Positions 17,210 to 24,746 of a stretch of 64,000 bases of DNA are shown piece after piece. Below the pieces are notes generated by a model. The model was not told the DNA's origin. It saw only the letters and a program-made list of their open reading frames with translations, and made no database searches. This DNA is from Lewinella sp. IMCC34183. Its GTDB lineage: Bacteria > Bacteroidota > Bacteroidia > Chitinophagales > Saprospiraceae. The translations under genes and the position numbers were made by a program. The stretch spans positions 62,001-126,000 of the forward strand of contig NZ_QMEM01000002.1 in assembly GCF_003390915.1 (NCBI RefSeq), in the 5' to 3' direction. Within the stretch, counting starts at the first letter, position 1. Every line of letters starts with the position of its first letter.

Positions 17210-18475
17210 GTGACCCTTTCCGTACCCATCCTTTCCGATATATCCACCCGCTACGACCGCGTACGGCAGCAGTCGGTACGCCTGTGCGCGCCGCTGCAGC
17301 CCGAGGACGCCACCGTGCAGCCCCACCCCGACGTAAGCCCGCCCAAGTGGCACCTGGGCCACTCCACCTGGTTCTTCGAAAACTTCGTGCTGGTGCCCCA
17401 CTCCCCCGGCTACCGGCCCTTCGACGAACGACTGAACTGGTTCTTCAACAGCTACTACGAGAGCCAGGGACCGCGGATCCTGCGCAGCCAGCGGGGCAAT
17501 ATGACGCGCCCGGCGCTGGCGCAGATCCTGGAGTACCGCACCCACGTCGATACCGCCATGCGCGAGCTGCTGGCCGGAGAGGACGAAGCGGTAGCCTCCC
17601 TCACCGAGCTGGGCCTGCACCACGAACAGCAGCACCAGGAACTCCTGGTAACCGATATCAAGTATATCCTCGGTACCAACCCCCTCTATCCCCGCTACCG
17701 GGAGCGGAAGCGGGAGGCGCCCGCCGCCGCCGCCGTTCCCCACACCTACCACGGGGTAGCCGGAGGCCGCTACTCCATCGGACACCGCGGAGCGGGTTTT
17801 TGCTGGGACAACGAACTCAGCCGGCACGACGTCCTGTTGCAACCTTTCGGCATCGGGTCGCGGCTGGTGACCAACGGGGAATACCGGCAGTTCATGGAGG
17901 ACGACGGCTACGCACGCTTCGAGCTCTGGCAGATGGAGGGGATCGCCTGGGCCCGGGAGCTCGAGGTTAAGGCACCCCTGTACTGGTACCCCGTCGACGG
18001 CGACTGGAAACACTACACCCTGACGGACGGCCTCACCACCGTCGATCCCCACCTGCCGGTCACCCACATCAGCTGGTACGAAGCCGATGCCTACGCCCGC
18101 TGGGCCGGGGCCCGGCTGCCCACCGAGTTCGAATGGGAGGCCGCGACGCGGGAGCGCGACGTGCAGCCGGACCACGACGGCAACTGGAGCGAGCGGGGCG
18201 ACCTGCATCCGGCCGCGGCGCGGTCGCCCACCGATCCCCAACTGCTCGGACATACCTGGGAATGGACAAACAGCGCGTATCTTCCCTACCCGCGGTACCC
18301 CCGGCCCGAAGGAGCCCTGGGCGAGTACAACGGCAAGTTCATGATCAACCAAATGGTGCTGCGCGGGGGCAGTTGCGCGACTCCGTTCAGCCATATCCGC
18401 CCCACCTACCGAAACTTTTTCCAACCGGATAAACGGTGGCAATTCACCGGTATCCGTCTCGCCAAAGATCTATAA
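17210..18475 (+). CDS. egtB: ergothioneine biosynthesis protein EgtB (sulfoxide synthase)
   Basis: The 421-residue protein starts at GTG 17210. The N-terminal DinB-like domain shows the iron ligands in WHLGHSTWFFE (about residue 47) and HHEQQHQELL (about 137). The C-terminal FGE-sulfatase-like domain runs from about 180 (GGRYSIGH) to GGSCATPFSHIRPTYRNFF near the end. EgtB couples hercynine to a thiol donor with O2 on non-haem iron. It is followed after 3 bp by egtD, so both form an operon that covers the two core steps from histidine. Thiol donor preference cannot be judged from sequence alone. Confidence 0.93.
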   Translation: MTLSVPILSDISTRYDRVRQQSVRLCAPLQPEDATVQPHPDVSPPKWHLGHSTWFFENFVLVPHSPGYRPFDERLNWFFNSYYESQGPRILRSQRGNMTRPALAQILEYRTHVDTAMRELLAGEDEAVASLTELGLHHEQQHQELLVTDIKYILGTNPLYPRYRERKREAPAAAAVPHTYHGVAGGRYSIGHRGAGFCWDNELSRHDVLLQPFGIGSRLVTNGEYRQFMEDDGYARFELWQMEGIAWARELEVKAPLYWYPVDGDWKHYTLTDGLTTVDPHLPVTHISWYEADAYARWAGARLPTEFEWEAATRERDVQPDHDGNWSERGDLHPAAARSPTDPQLLGHTWEWTNSAYLPYPRYPRPEGALGEYNGKFMINQMVLRGGSCATPFSHIRPTYRNFFQPDKRWQFTGIRLAKDL

Positions 18476-18478
18476 CCC

Positions 18479-19450
18479 ATGACCTCCCCCGTTACCTCCT
18501 CTACGTTGGGCGCCTTCGCCCGCGACGTTCTGCAGGGCCTTTCCGCCGACACGCCCGAGCTCAACAGCAAATGGTTCTACGACGCGCGGGGCAACGCCCT
18601 GTTCAAGCAGATCATGCAGATGCCCGAGTACTACCTCACCGAGGCCGAGGCGGACATCTACCGCAACTGCGCCGCGGAGTTGCTGCAGGCGATCGGGAAA
18701 GGCACCTTCGACCTCATCGAGCTCGGGGCCGGTGACGGCAGCAAGACCCAGCTGCTCATCGAACGCTTCCTGGCCGACGGCGCCACCTTTTCCTACCGTC
18801 CCATCGACCTGAGCGCCACGGCCCTGGCCGAGGTGCGGGAGCTCATCGAGCTCCGCTGGCCTACCCTGGATTTCGAGCCCCTGGAGGCTGATTACTTCGA
18901 GGCGCTCGACCGCCTCGGCAAATCAAACGCCGGCCGCCGCCGCCTGCTGCTCTTCCCCGGGGCCAACATCGGCAACTTCACCCCCGGCGACGCGGTGGCC
19001 CTGCTGGGCCGGATCCGGTCCTTCCTGAAGCCCGGTGACATGTTACTTACGGGCTTTGACCTGAAGAAAGACCCGGCGCGCATCCTCGCGGCTTACAACG
19101 ACGCGGCCGGCCACACGGCCAACTTCAACCTCAATATCCTGCGACGGATCAACCGGGAACTGGGTGGTAATTTCGACCTGTCCTGCTGGCGGCACTGGGA
19201 AACGTACAGCCCCGACACGGGGGCCGCGCGCAGTTTCTTGGTCCCCACCGAGGACCAGAAGGTCACCATCAATACCATTAACCGGTCCTTCAACTTCCGG
19301 GCCTGGCAGGCCATTCGCGTGGAGGTCAGCCAGAAGTACAGCCTCCGCGAGATCGAGGGCATGGCCGACGCGGCCGGCTTCAACTTCGTCCGGCACTTCC
19401 AGGACCGCGACGGACTGTTTACCGACAGCCTGTACCGGGTCGGTGGATAG
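18479..19450 (+). CDS. egtD: L-histidine N(alpha)-methyltransferase EgtD
   Basis: The 323-residue protein has KWFYDARGNALFKQI near residue 22 and LIELGAGDGSKTQLL near 79, the SAM-binding motif of the EgtD (DUF2260) family, with FPGANIGNFTPG near 159 as a second signature. It trimethylates histidine to hercynine with three SAM. ATG 18479 follows the egtB stop by 3 bp, so translation is probably coupled. An egtE lyase is not nearby and must be elsewhere if the pathway is complete. Confidence 0.94.
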   Translation: MTSPVTSSTLGAFARDVLQGLSADTPELNSKWFYDARGNALFKQIMQMPEYYLTEAEADIYRNCAAELLQAIGKGTFDLIELGAGDGSKTQLLIERFLADGATFSYRPIDLSATALAEVRELIELRWPTLDFEPLEADYFEALDRLGKSNAGRRRLLLFPGANIGNFTPGDAVALLGRIRSFLKPGDMLLTGFDLKKDPARILAAYNDAAGHTANFNLNILRRINRELGGNFDLSCWRHWETYSPDTGAARSFLVPTEDQKVTINTINRSFNFRAWQAIRVEVSQKYSLREIEGMADAAGFNFVRHFQDRDGLFTDSLYRVGG

Positions 19451-19527
19451 GACGGTGACAGCGACAAGGCAGGACGTGGGGGAAGTTCAGCGCGTCGCCG
19501 GTCGGGGCGATACAATCAGGTACGACC

Positions 19528-20400
19528 CTAGCGGTAGGAGAAAGTCGGCGTCCAGCCACTAACCCACCACTTCAGTTTCAGGAGATCGAGAAACTTCAGG
19601 TTCCGGCTCCAGAGGAGAAAGCGGATCAGCAACCGCTCCGGGATATACTCCAAAAACTGGGTAAAGACCGGGTAGCGGTCCGCAAAACGGGTCAGCCGGG
19701 TACTCAGGGTGGGGTAAGCTTTGCGCAACTCACGCAGGTTCTTGATCGCCTGTCGCTGCTTGGTCAGGAAGACCTTGGTGGGTTCGAGCCCGAGGTGGAC
19801 TACGGGATTGTCAATGTACAGGATCTGGATCCCGTCAGGTGCCAGCAGTTGCCCCCAGAGGGTATCCTCGTGTCCGTATCCCCGCACGTGCGGGAAGGGG
19901 TGGGTGAGGAGTATATCCCGTTGGGCCATAAAGTTATTCGACTGAAACTGCAGGTAGCTCATGCGCCGCCGCTGGGCGGGCTTCCTGGTCTCCCGCATCC
20001 GCCCGTACTGCCAGTGCAGTAAGTATTCCGGGTCGTCGGGTCGTTCGGAGGTATAGGTGGTACCGCCCACGAGCACGGCCGCGGGGGGGGCTTCCAGGTA
20101 CGTCCGGAGAAACTCGGGCCCCGGCCAGCTGTCCACGTCCAGCATCAGAATCCGGTTGCCGACCGCCGCCCGGACCATACGGTTGCGGATCTCGGCACGC
20201 CCCACGTTGCGCGGCAGCTCGGTGTAACGCACGCCGGGCAGTCCCTGCGTTTCGCGGTTGAGCTTGCGAATGGCCTCGGAACTGCCGTCGTCGTAGAGCA
20301 GAATCTCGATCGGATCCTTCAGGTCCGCGGCCTGCCGCACCAGTTCGCGCAGCAGAGGACGGGCGTCGTACTTGTAGACGGGTATGCAGATGGACAGCAT
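19528..20400 (-). CDS. glycosyltransferase family 2 (with galactosyltransferase-like C-terminus)
   Basis: The 290-residue protein starts MLSICIPVYKYDARPLLREL and has LLYDDGSSEAI near residue 34, LMLDVDSWPGPEF near 85 (DxD) and RGYGHEDTLWGQLL near 173, a galactosyltransferase-type acceptor motif with GHED. It should use a UDP-sugar with a divalent metal. The C-terminal 60 residues are basic and hydrophobic and may attach it to the membrane. It is preceded on the same strand by the HExxH gene 48 bp away, which may be cotranscribed. Confidence 0.87.
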   Translation of the reverse strand: MLSICIPVYKYDARPLLRELVRQAADLKDPIEILLYDDGSSEAIRKLNRETQGLPGVRYTELPRNVGRAEIRNRMVRAAVGNRILMLDVDSWPGPEFLRTYLEAPPAAVLVGGTTYTSERPDDPEYLLHWQYGRMRETRKPAQRRRMSYLQFQSNNFMAQRDILLTHPFPHVRGYGHEDTLWGQLLAPDGIQILYIDNPVVHLGLEPTKVFLTKQRQAIKNLRELRKAYPTLSTRLTRFADRYPVFTQFLEYIPERLLIRFLLWSRNLKFLDLLKLKWWVSGWTPTFSYR

Positions 20401-20448
20401 CGTGTTGGCTTAGCGGGGTGTACTTACTCTAAAAACAGGCCTCCTGGC

Positions 20449-21135
20449 CTATTGTGTCCGTGGCGGTGCGCTTTGACGATAGGCCTTCGGCAATTCAGTC
20501 TGGCGAACCTGACGTAAATATCGGTCGTAGTCGGCTAAATGCAAGGAGCGGTCGCCCGCTCCGTAGCGAAGCGGGTACCCGTTTGCCGCCCGGAAGGCAT
20601 CTTCCACCAGGGCCGCGGCTTGTTCAAGATTGAAGTCGTACAGGTCACGGCCGCCCCTCAGTCCCTCCGGTCCTCCGTAATCGTAGCCCGCGGCGGTACG
20701 CTGTGCGGCCAGGGCCCGGGGAATGTAAAGTGCGCCCAGGTGCACGTACTGCCAGACGTGCATGACCTCGTGTACCAGCAGGGGATCGGACATGGCCCCC
20801 CAGGCATTCACCGTATGAAAGCTGACGTAACAGATGCCGTAGCGACGGGTCCCGACACGGGCGCGTTCGTCGACGCGGATGCGGGCGTAGGGTACGCTCT
20901 CGCCGTAGACGGTACGCAGGAGATTTACCTCCCGCGGGGTAAGTAATCGAAGCCTGGGCGTCAGGGCATTGGAGACGAATTCGTACAGGTCGCTTATCCC
21001 CAACAGGTCCAGTAGCTGAACGCAACGATCGGACAGCCCGGTACCGACCCGCGAGGGGGGCAGCGGACCGAAGAGCCTGCTGCAGCGGAGGGGAAAAATC
21101 CTGAAAAAGAAGATGGGGAATTGGGAGGTTGGCAC
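20449..21135 (-). CDS. DUF4157-like protein with HExxH motif
   Basis: A conserved-looking region contains LTPREVNLLRTVYGESVPYARIRVDE and then HEVMHVWQ near residue 121, an HExxH motif in the arrangement of DUF4157-type putative metallopeptidases, with a later Asp/Glu-rich region that could give the third ligand. I prefer the GTG at 21135 (228 residues) because the longer frame from 21246 would begin inside the tRNA-like RNA at 21202-21356. The N-terminus has a hydrophobic segment (FPIFFFRIFPL). Function is unknown and the family call rests on motif spacing only. Confidence 0.6.
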   Translation of the reverse strand: MPTSQFPIFFFRIFPLRCSRLFGPLPPSRVGTGLSDRCVQLLDLLGISDLYEFVSNALTPRLRLLTPREVNLLRTVYGESVPYARIRVDERARVGTRRYGICYVSFHTVNAWGAMSDPLLVHEVMHVWQYVHLGALYIPRALAAQRTAAGYDYGGPEGLRGGRDLYDFNLEQAAALVEDAFRAANGYPLRYGAGDRSLHLADYDRYLRQVRQTELPKAYRQSAPPRTQ

Positions 21136-21201
21136 CCGGCTAAAGTACTGCCGGTACCGGAAGGCGGTCCGGAGGCCGAAGGTCGGCGCCGGATGGAAAA
21201 G

Positions 21202-21356
21202 TGGCTGTAGGGGCAGGAGTCGAACCTGCACGGGGCGGTTAGTCACCGGTCAAGGCTCCGGAGAGCCACGCTCGCGCGGAGCACTGATCGGTGATTTATT
21301 CCGGCTTCCCCACCCGCGAGACAAGCGGGCATGGCTGCCAATTTCATCACCCTACA
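21202..21356 (-). ncRNA. tRNA-like RNA with branched giant variable arm, copy A
   Basis: On the minus strand a 7-bp acceptor pairs TGTAGGG (5', from 21356) with CCCTACA (21212-21206), followed by a G discriminator and an encoded CCA (21204-21202). A D arm (ATG/CAT stem, leucine-like AAATTGGCAGC loop), an anticodon arm (CCCGC-TTGTCTC-GCGGG, nominal anticodon GUC) and a T arm (GCAGG-TTCGACT-CCTGC) follow class II tRNA spacing. The variable region is about 80 nt: GGGG/CCCC and CGG/CCG base stems, an inner stem TCACCG-TCA/TGA-CGGTGA, and two hairpins (GCTC/GAGC and GGCTC/GAGCC). Position 37 is U, odd for a decoding tRNA. I do not recognise the family; an odd functional tRNA remains possible. Confidence 0.7.
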
Positions 21357-21404
21357 ATGAATTTAAAATGTCAAATTTTAAATTTGAAATTCTAAACGTC
21401 GTTG

Positions 21405-21555
21405 CTGTAAGGGCAGGAGTCGAACCTGCACGGGGCGGTTAGCCCGTTTCAACGCTCCGAGGAGCGACGCTCAGCGCGGAGCACTGAAGAGGGTTTATCC
21501 CGACCTCCCCACCCGCGAGACAAGCGGGCATGGCTGCCAATTTCATCACCTTACA
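21405..21555 (-). ncRNA. tRNA-like RNA with branched giant variable arm, copy B
   Basis: This copy lies 48 bp upstream of copy A on the same strand. D, anticodon and T arms are identical to copy A. The acceptor is TGTAAGG/CCTTACA, so the fourth pair changed from G-C in A to A-T here. The inner variable stem changed to CCC-TTCA/TGAA-GGG, and the last hairpin reads CGCTC/GAGCG against GGCTC/GAGCC in A. These paired changes keep the fold, which argues for selection on structure. The discriminator is G, but the next three bases are CAA, so CCA would have to be added. Length is 151 nt with the discriminator. Confidence 0.7.
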
Positions 21556-21593
21556 AAGTATCGAACGTAGCCGTTGCTTCGTCCTTGCATTAG

Positions 21594-21626
21594 CAAAGAT
21601 GCAACTAACAGAAGGTATTACGCAAG
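21594..21626 (-). promoter_or_regulatory. predicted promoter for the tRNA-like RNAs, with dyad
   Basis: On the minus strand CTTG (21626-21623), a 21-nt spacer and CATCTTTG (21601-21594) fit TTTG-N19-21-TAnnTTTG with one mismatch in each box. It lies about 40 bp before copy B. The -7 box sits inside a perfect dyad TTGCAT (21585-21590) / ATGCAA (21599-21604) that could be an operator. Confidence 0.45.
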
Positions 21627-21760
21627 TATTCGTAACGTTATTAGAATGTTTATATATAATTATTAACGCAAAGTCCTTTTCATTGCCATTTCTTCAAAAA
21701 TGAAGTAGCGCGACGGCGGGAATTTGCGGATCTCACATCCCGCCGTTGAGCCGTCCGGAC

Positions 21761-22126
21761 TCAGAACCAGAGCGCTTCCCCGCCGCCGACCACGTAATCG
21801 ATGAGGAGTTCCTCGCCACCGGCAATGTCGCGCTCGGCCGAAAAGCGGATCTGCTCGAATTCGTAGTCCATCTCGAAGGCCAGATTGGGTTCGGATGCGT
21901 GGTTGTACAGCGAGCCGTAGCCCAGGGCGATTGCCGCGCCGTCTCCGTCCCACAGGAAGTAGTAGTCGTGAAGTCCCGTTCCGTGAATGATTGCCCGGTC
22001 TTCGGGGCTGAGCACCACCACCGGTGCGCGCTCCACCACGGTACCCGCCGGTATCGGCTCGGCGGTATAGACGCCGCGGCCGCCGAGGGGGCTGGGGCGT
22101 ACGTAGATAAAGGGAAGGTGAAGCAT
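21761..22126 (-). CDS. SET domain protein
   Basis: The 121-residue protein is a near-minimal SET domain: GRGVYTAEPIPAGTVVE near residue 17, GYGSLYNHASEPNLAF near 68 (the NHxxxPN pattern that forms the SAM pseudoknot) and GGEELLIDY near 102. SET proteins transfer methyl groups from SAM to lysine; bacterial targets are mostly unknown. Pre- and post-SET cysteine clusters are absent, as usual in bacteria. It lies 26 bp after the moxR stop on the same strand and is probably cotranscribed. Confidence 0.88.
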   Translation of the reverse strand: MLHLPFIYVRPSPLGGRGVYTAEPIPAGTVVERAPVVVLSPEDRAIIHGTGLHDYYFLWDGDGAAIALGYGSLYNHASEPNLAFEMDYEFEQIRFSAERDIAGGEELLIDYVVGGGEALWF

Positions 22127-22152
22127 GGGCTGGCGCGTCGGGATCCGCTGGT

Positions 22153-23124
22153 CTAGAACAGGCCCCGAATGACGTGCTCTTCGGTGATACCTTCCGCCTC
22201 GGCCTTATAGTTGCGGACGATGCGGTGGCGCAGGACGTAGTTTGCAATGGCCTGTACGTCCTCGATGTCGGGACTGTACTTGCCGTTGATGGCGGCGTGA
22301 CACTTGGCACCCAGCACCAGGTACTGGCTGGCCCGGGGGCCCGCGCCCCAGCTGATGTACTCGTTTACGTTGGTCCCGGCACGGGAGGTATTGGGCCGGG
22401 TCTTCCCGGTAAGTTTGACGGCGTACTCCAGTACGTTGTCGCTGATGGGAATCTTGCGCACGAGCTGCTGGAAGTAGAGGATGTCCTCACCGCTCAGTAC
22501 GTGGCTGACGCTATTGCGTCCGACGCCGGTGGTACCCTTCACAACGGCAAGCTCTTCCTCGTAGGAAGGGTAATCCAGCGGAATATTGAACATAAAGCGG
22601 TCCAGCTGGGCCTCCGGCAAGGGGTAGGTCCCCTCCTGCTCGATCGGGTTCTGGGTAGCCAGTACGAAAAAGGGGGCGGGCAGGGCGTGGCGGTCGCCGG
22701 CCACGGTGACGGAACGCTCCTGCATGGCCTCCAGCAGGGCGGCCTGCGTCTTGGGCGGTGTCCGGTTGATCTCGTCGGCCAGGACGATGTTGGCGAACAG
22801 CGGCCCGGGATTGAATTCGAAGTGGCGCTCGTCGTTCAGGATTTCCGAGCCGGTAATGTCGGTAGGCATCAGGTCGGGCGTGAACTGGATGCGCTTGAAG
22901 TCGAGTTCCAGCACCTCGGAGATCGTGGAGACCAATAGCGTCTTGGCAAGCCCGGGTACGCCGACGAGGAGCGAGTGGCCGTTGGAGAACAGGGAGATCA
23001 GCACCGTCTTCACCACTTCCTGCTGCCCCACGATCACCTTGCCGATCTCCGCGCGCAGGTCCTGATACGATTGGGCGAGGGCGTCAACGGCTTCTACGTC
23101 GGAGGAATATTTGGGGGCTGGCAT
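22153..23124 (-). CDS. MoxR family AAA+ ATPase
   Basis: The 323-residue protein has Walker A GVPGLAKTLL near residue 58, the sensor region ITGSEILN, Walker B VLADEINRTPPKTQAALLEAM near 113 and the MoxR signature ATQNPIEQEGTYPLPEAQLDRF near 154 split over the arginine finger. MoxR ATPases act as chaperones that help VWA-domain or envelope proteins mature. The usual DUF58/VWA partners are not adjacent; the next gene is the SET protein. A TATTTTTG -7-like box lies about 65 bp upstream. Confidence 0.93.
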   Translation of the reverse strand: MPAPKYSSDVEAVDALAQSYQDLRAEIGKVIVGQQEVVKTVLISLFSNGHSLLVGVPGLAKTLLVSTISEVLELDFKRIQFTPDLMPTDITGSEILNDERHFEFNPGPLFANIVLADEINRTPPKTQAALLEAMQERSVTVAGDRHALPAPFFVLATQNPIEQEGTYPLPEAQLDRFMFNIPLDYPSYEEELAVVKGTTGVGRNSVSHVLSGEDILYFQQLVRKIPISDNVLEYAVKLTGKTRPNTSRAGTNVNEYISWGAGPRASQYLVLGAKCHAAINGKYSPDIEDVQAIANYVLRHRIVRNYKAEAEGITEEHVIRGLF

Positions 23125-23189
23125 AGTGATCGTTTAGTAAAGTAGGGTTTCCGGCGGCGGCGGTAATACGGGCCCGAAGCACCGGGCTT

Positions 23190-23197
23190 CAAAAATA
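23190..23197 (-). promoter_or_regulatory. -7 box TATTTTTG before moxR
   Basis: TATTTTTG on the minus strand fits TAnnTTTG exactly, 66 bp before the moxR ATG. No clear -33 box at the correct spacing is visible. Confidence 0.35.
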
Positions 23198-23215
23198 GAA
23201 GACTGCCGGATCAAT

Positions 23216-24733
23216 CTAATTGTTGCCTCGGGTGAAGCTTTTCCAGGTAAGTTGCCCCAATCCGACGGCTCCCAGCAGAAAAAGTAGCATGGCCGGGAAG
23301 CCCCCGAGGGTAGAGATGAGGCGGATACCGTCCAGCCCCGCGAAACTGACCAGTACCCAGGCGGTCACGCCGATGGTGAGTCCCCACACCAGTTTGACCC
23401 CCACCGGCGCCTCGGCCGAATCCGGACCGGTATCGCGCATGCACAGGGCACTCATCGCGGATACATTGGAGTCCGCCGCCGTCACGTACGAAAGGAACAC
23501 CAACACGAGGAATACCAGTGCCGTCACCGCCAGCCCCGGCAGTTGCTCGAGCAAGGCGTAGGCCACCGCTTCCGGCCCGCCCGCGGCCAGGGCGGCGGAC
23601 AGCGCGCCATTGGTCTGCCCGTCCAGGACCAGGGAGGTGCCGCCGAAGGCGATCATCCAGCCGGCCCCGAAGAGCGAGGTGAAGAGCAGGTTGACCTCGA
23701 TGAACCGGCGCACGGTGTACCCGCGGGCGAGCCGCCCCAGGAAGAGGGCCGTGATCGGCGCCCAGGCGTACCAGTTGGCCCAGTAGAAACCGGTCCACGC
23801 GTGACTCCAGTCGGCGGGGATCCCCGGGTCGGTCCCGAGGTTCCGCGGTACGAAGGTGACCACGAAGTCGGCCGCCGCCGCTCCGGCCAGCGCCAGGGTT
23901 TCCGCCAGCGGGCCCGTCACGAAGACGAAGGCGGCCAGCAGCATGAACCCGATGATGTTGTAATTCGATAATACCCGGATGCCCCGCTGCAGGCCGGTTG
24001 CCGCGGATACGCAGAATGCCACGACGATACAGCCGATGATGACCGCCAGCCGGAGGGGCGTTGCACCCGCGTCCCCGCCGAAGTAGCCCGCCAGCCCGCC
24101 ACTGAGGGCCAGGCTCCCCGCGCCGAGGGCCGCCGACATCCCCGCCACGAGCGCGAACAGGCACACGGCATCAACCGCCGCCCCCCCGTGGGTATGGACG
24201 CGATCGCCCAGCACGGGCCGCAGCAGCGTACTCAGGGAAAAGGGCTGTCCGTGGCTGTAGAAGCCCAGGGCAAAGAGCAGTCCGCCAACGGTATAGATGG
24301 CGTAGGGGGTCAGCGTCCAGTGGAGAAAGAGTGTGGAGAGGGCGAATACCGCGGGTTCACCCTCTCCCGCCGGCGGCGGCGCACTCACGTGGTAAATAGG
24401 CTCCGCGATACCCCAAAACAGGATACCGGTAGCGATGGTCGTGCACGCCGTGATCGCAAACCACCGCCAGGGGGAAAGCAACCGCGTAGCTCCTGCGCCA
24501 CCGATGACGGAACGGCCGAGGGGAGAGATGTACACGACCGCCAGCAGCAACAGGAAGCCCGAGCACGACCACGCGAAGAGCCAGTCGAACCGCTCGAGTA
24601 TCCAGTCGCTGGCCGCCTGGGCGTACGCGATCAGGCCCACCGGGTCGTACAGTGCCAGCAGCGCGCAGATCAGCAGCGGGAGCAGCGGCGGCAGCAGTAC
24701 GGAATAGCGGATATGAGGGAGGGTCGGGCGCAC
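23216..24733 (-). CDS. BCCT family betaine/choline/carnitine transporter
   Basis: The 505-residue protein starts at GTG 24733 and has about 12 membrane segments. GILFWGIAEPIYHVS near residue 103 is the BCCT landmark, and FYWANWYAWAPITALFLGRL near 300 is the Trp-rich substrate segment (WxxWxWAP) followed by RGYTVRRFI. BCCT carriers import quaternary ammonium compounds with Na+ or H+, often for osmoprotection. The long osmosensing C-terminal tail of BetP is absent. A CHT1-like symporter lies 0.8 kb away, so the area seems devoted to choline or betaine uptake. Confidence 0.92.
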   Translation of the reverse strand: MRPTLPHIRYSVLLPPLLPLLICALLALYDPVGLIAYAQAASDWILERFDWLFAWSCSGFLLLLAVVYISPLGRSVIGGAGATRLLSPWRWFAITACTTIATGILFWGIAEPIYHVSAPPPAGEGEPAVFALSTLFLHWTLTPYAIYTVGGLLFALGFYSHGQPFSLSTLLRPVLGDRVHTHGGAAVDAVCLFALVAGMSAALGAGSLALSGGLAGYFGGDAGATPLRLAVIIGCIVVAFCVSAATGLQRGIRVLSNYNIIGFMLLAAFVFVTGPLAETLALAGAAAADFVVTFVPRNLGTDPGIPADWSHAWTGFYWANWYAWAPITALFLGRLARGYTVRRFIEVNLLFTSLFGAGWMIAFGGTSLVLDGQTNGALSAALAAGGPEAVAYALLEQLPGLAVTALVFLVLVFLSYVTAADSNVSAMSALCMRDTGPDSAEAPVGVKLVWGLTIGVTAWVLVSFAGLDGIRLISTLGGFPAMLLFLLGAVGLGQLTWKSFTRGNN

Positions 24734-24746
24734 GGGCGGTAGTCAG

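Noticed and set aside
17087-18442. 451-codon open frame on the minus strand across egtB
   Set aside because: egtB on the plus strand has full catalytic motifs; this frame is its antisense image.
21113-21442. Plus-strand frame across the tRNA-like RNAs
   Set aside because: It runs through structured RNA on the other strand; its peptide only reflects the T-arm sequences.
21202-21555. Reading the two RNAs as ordinary tRNA-Asp (GUC) or tRNA-Leu
   Set aside because: tRNA-Asp has a short variable loop, and Leu tRNAs have variable arms of under about 20 nt; U37 and the branched 80-nt arm do not fit either. tmRNA was also excluded because an anticodon arm is present and no tag frame is seen.
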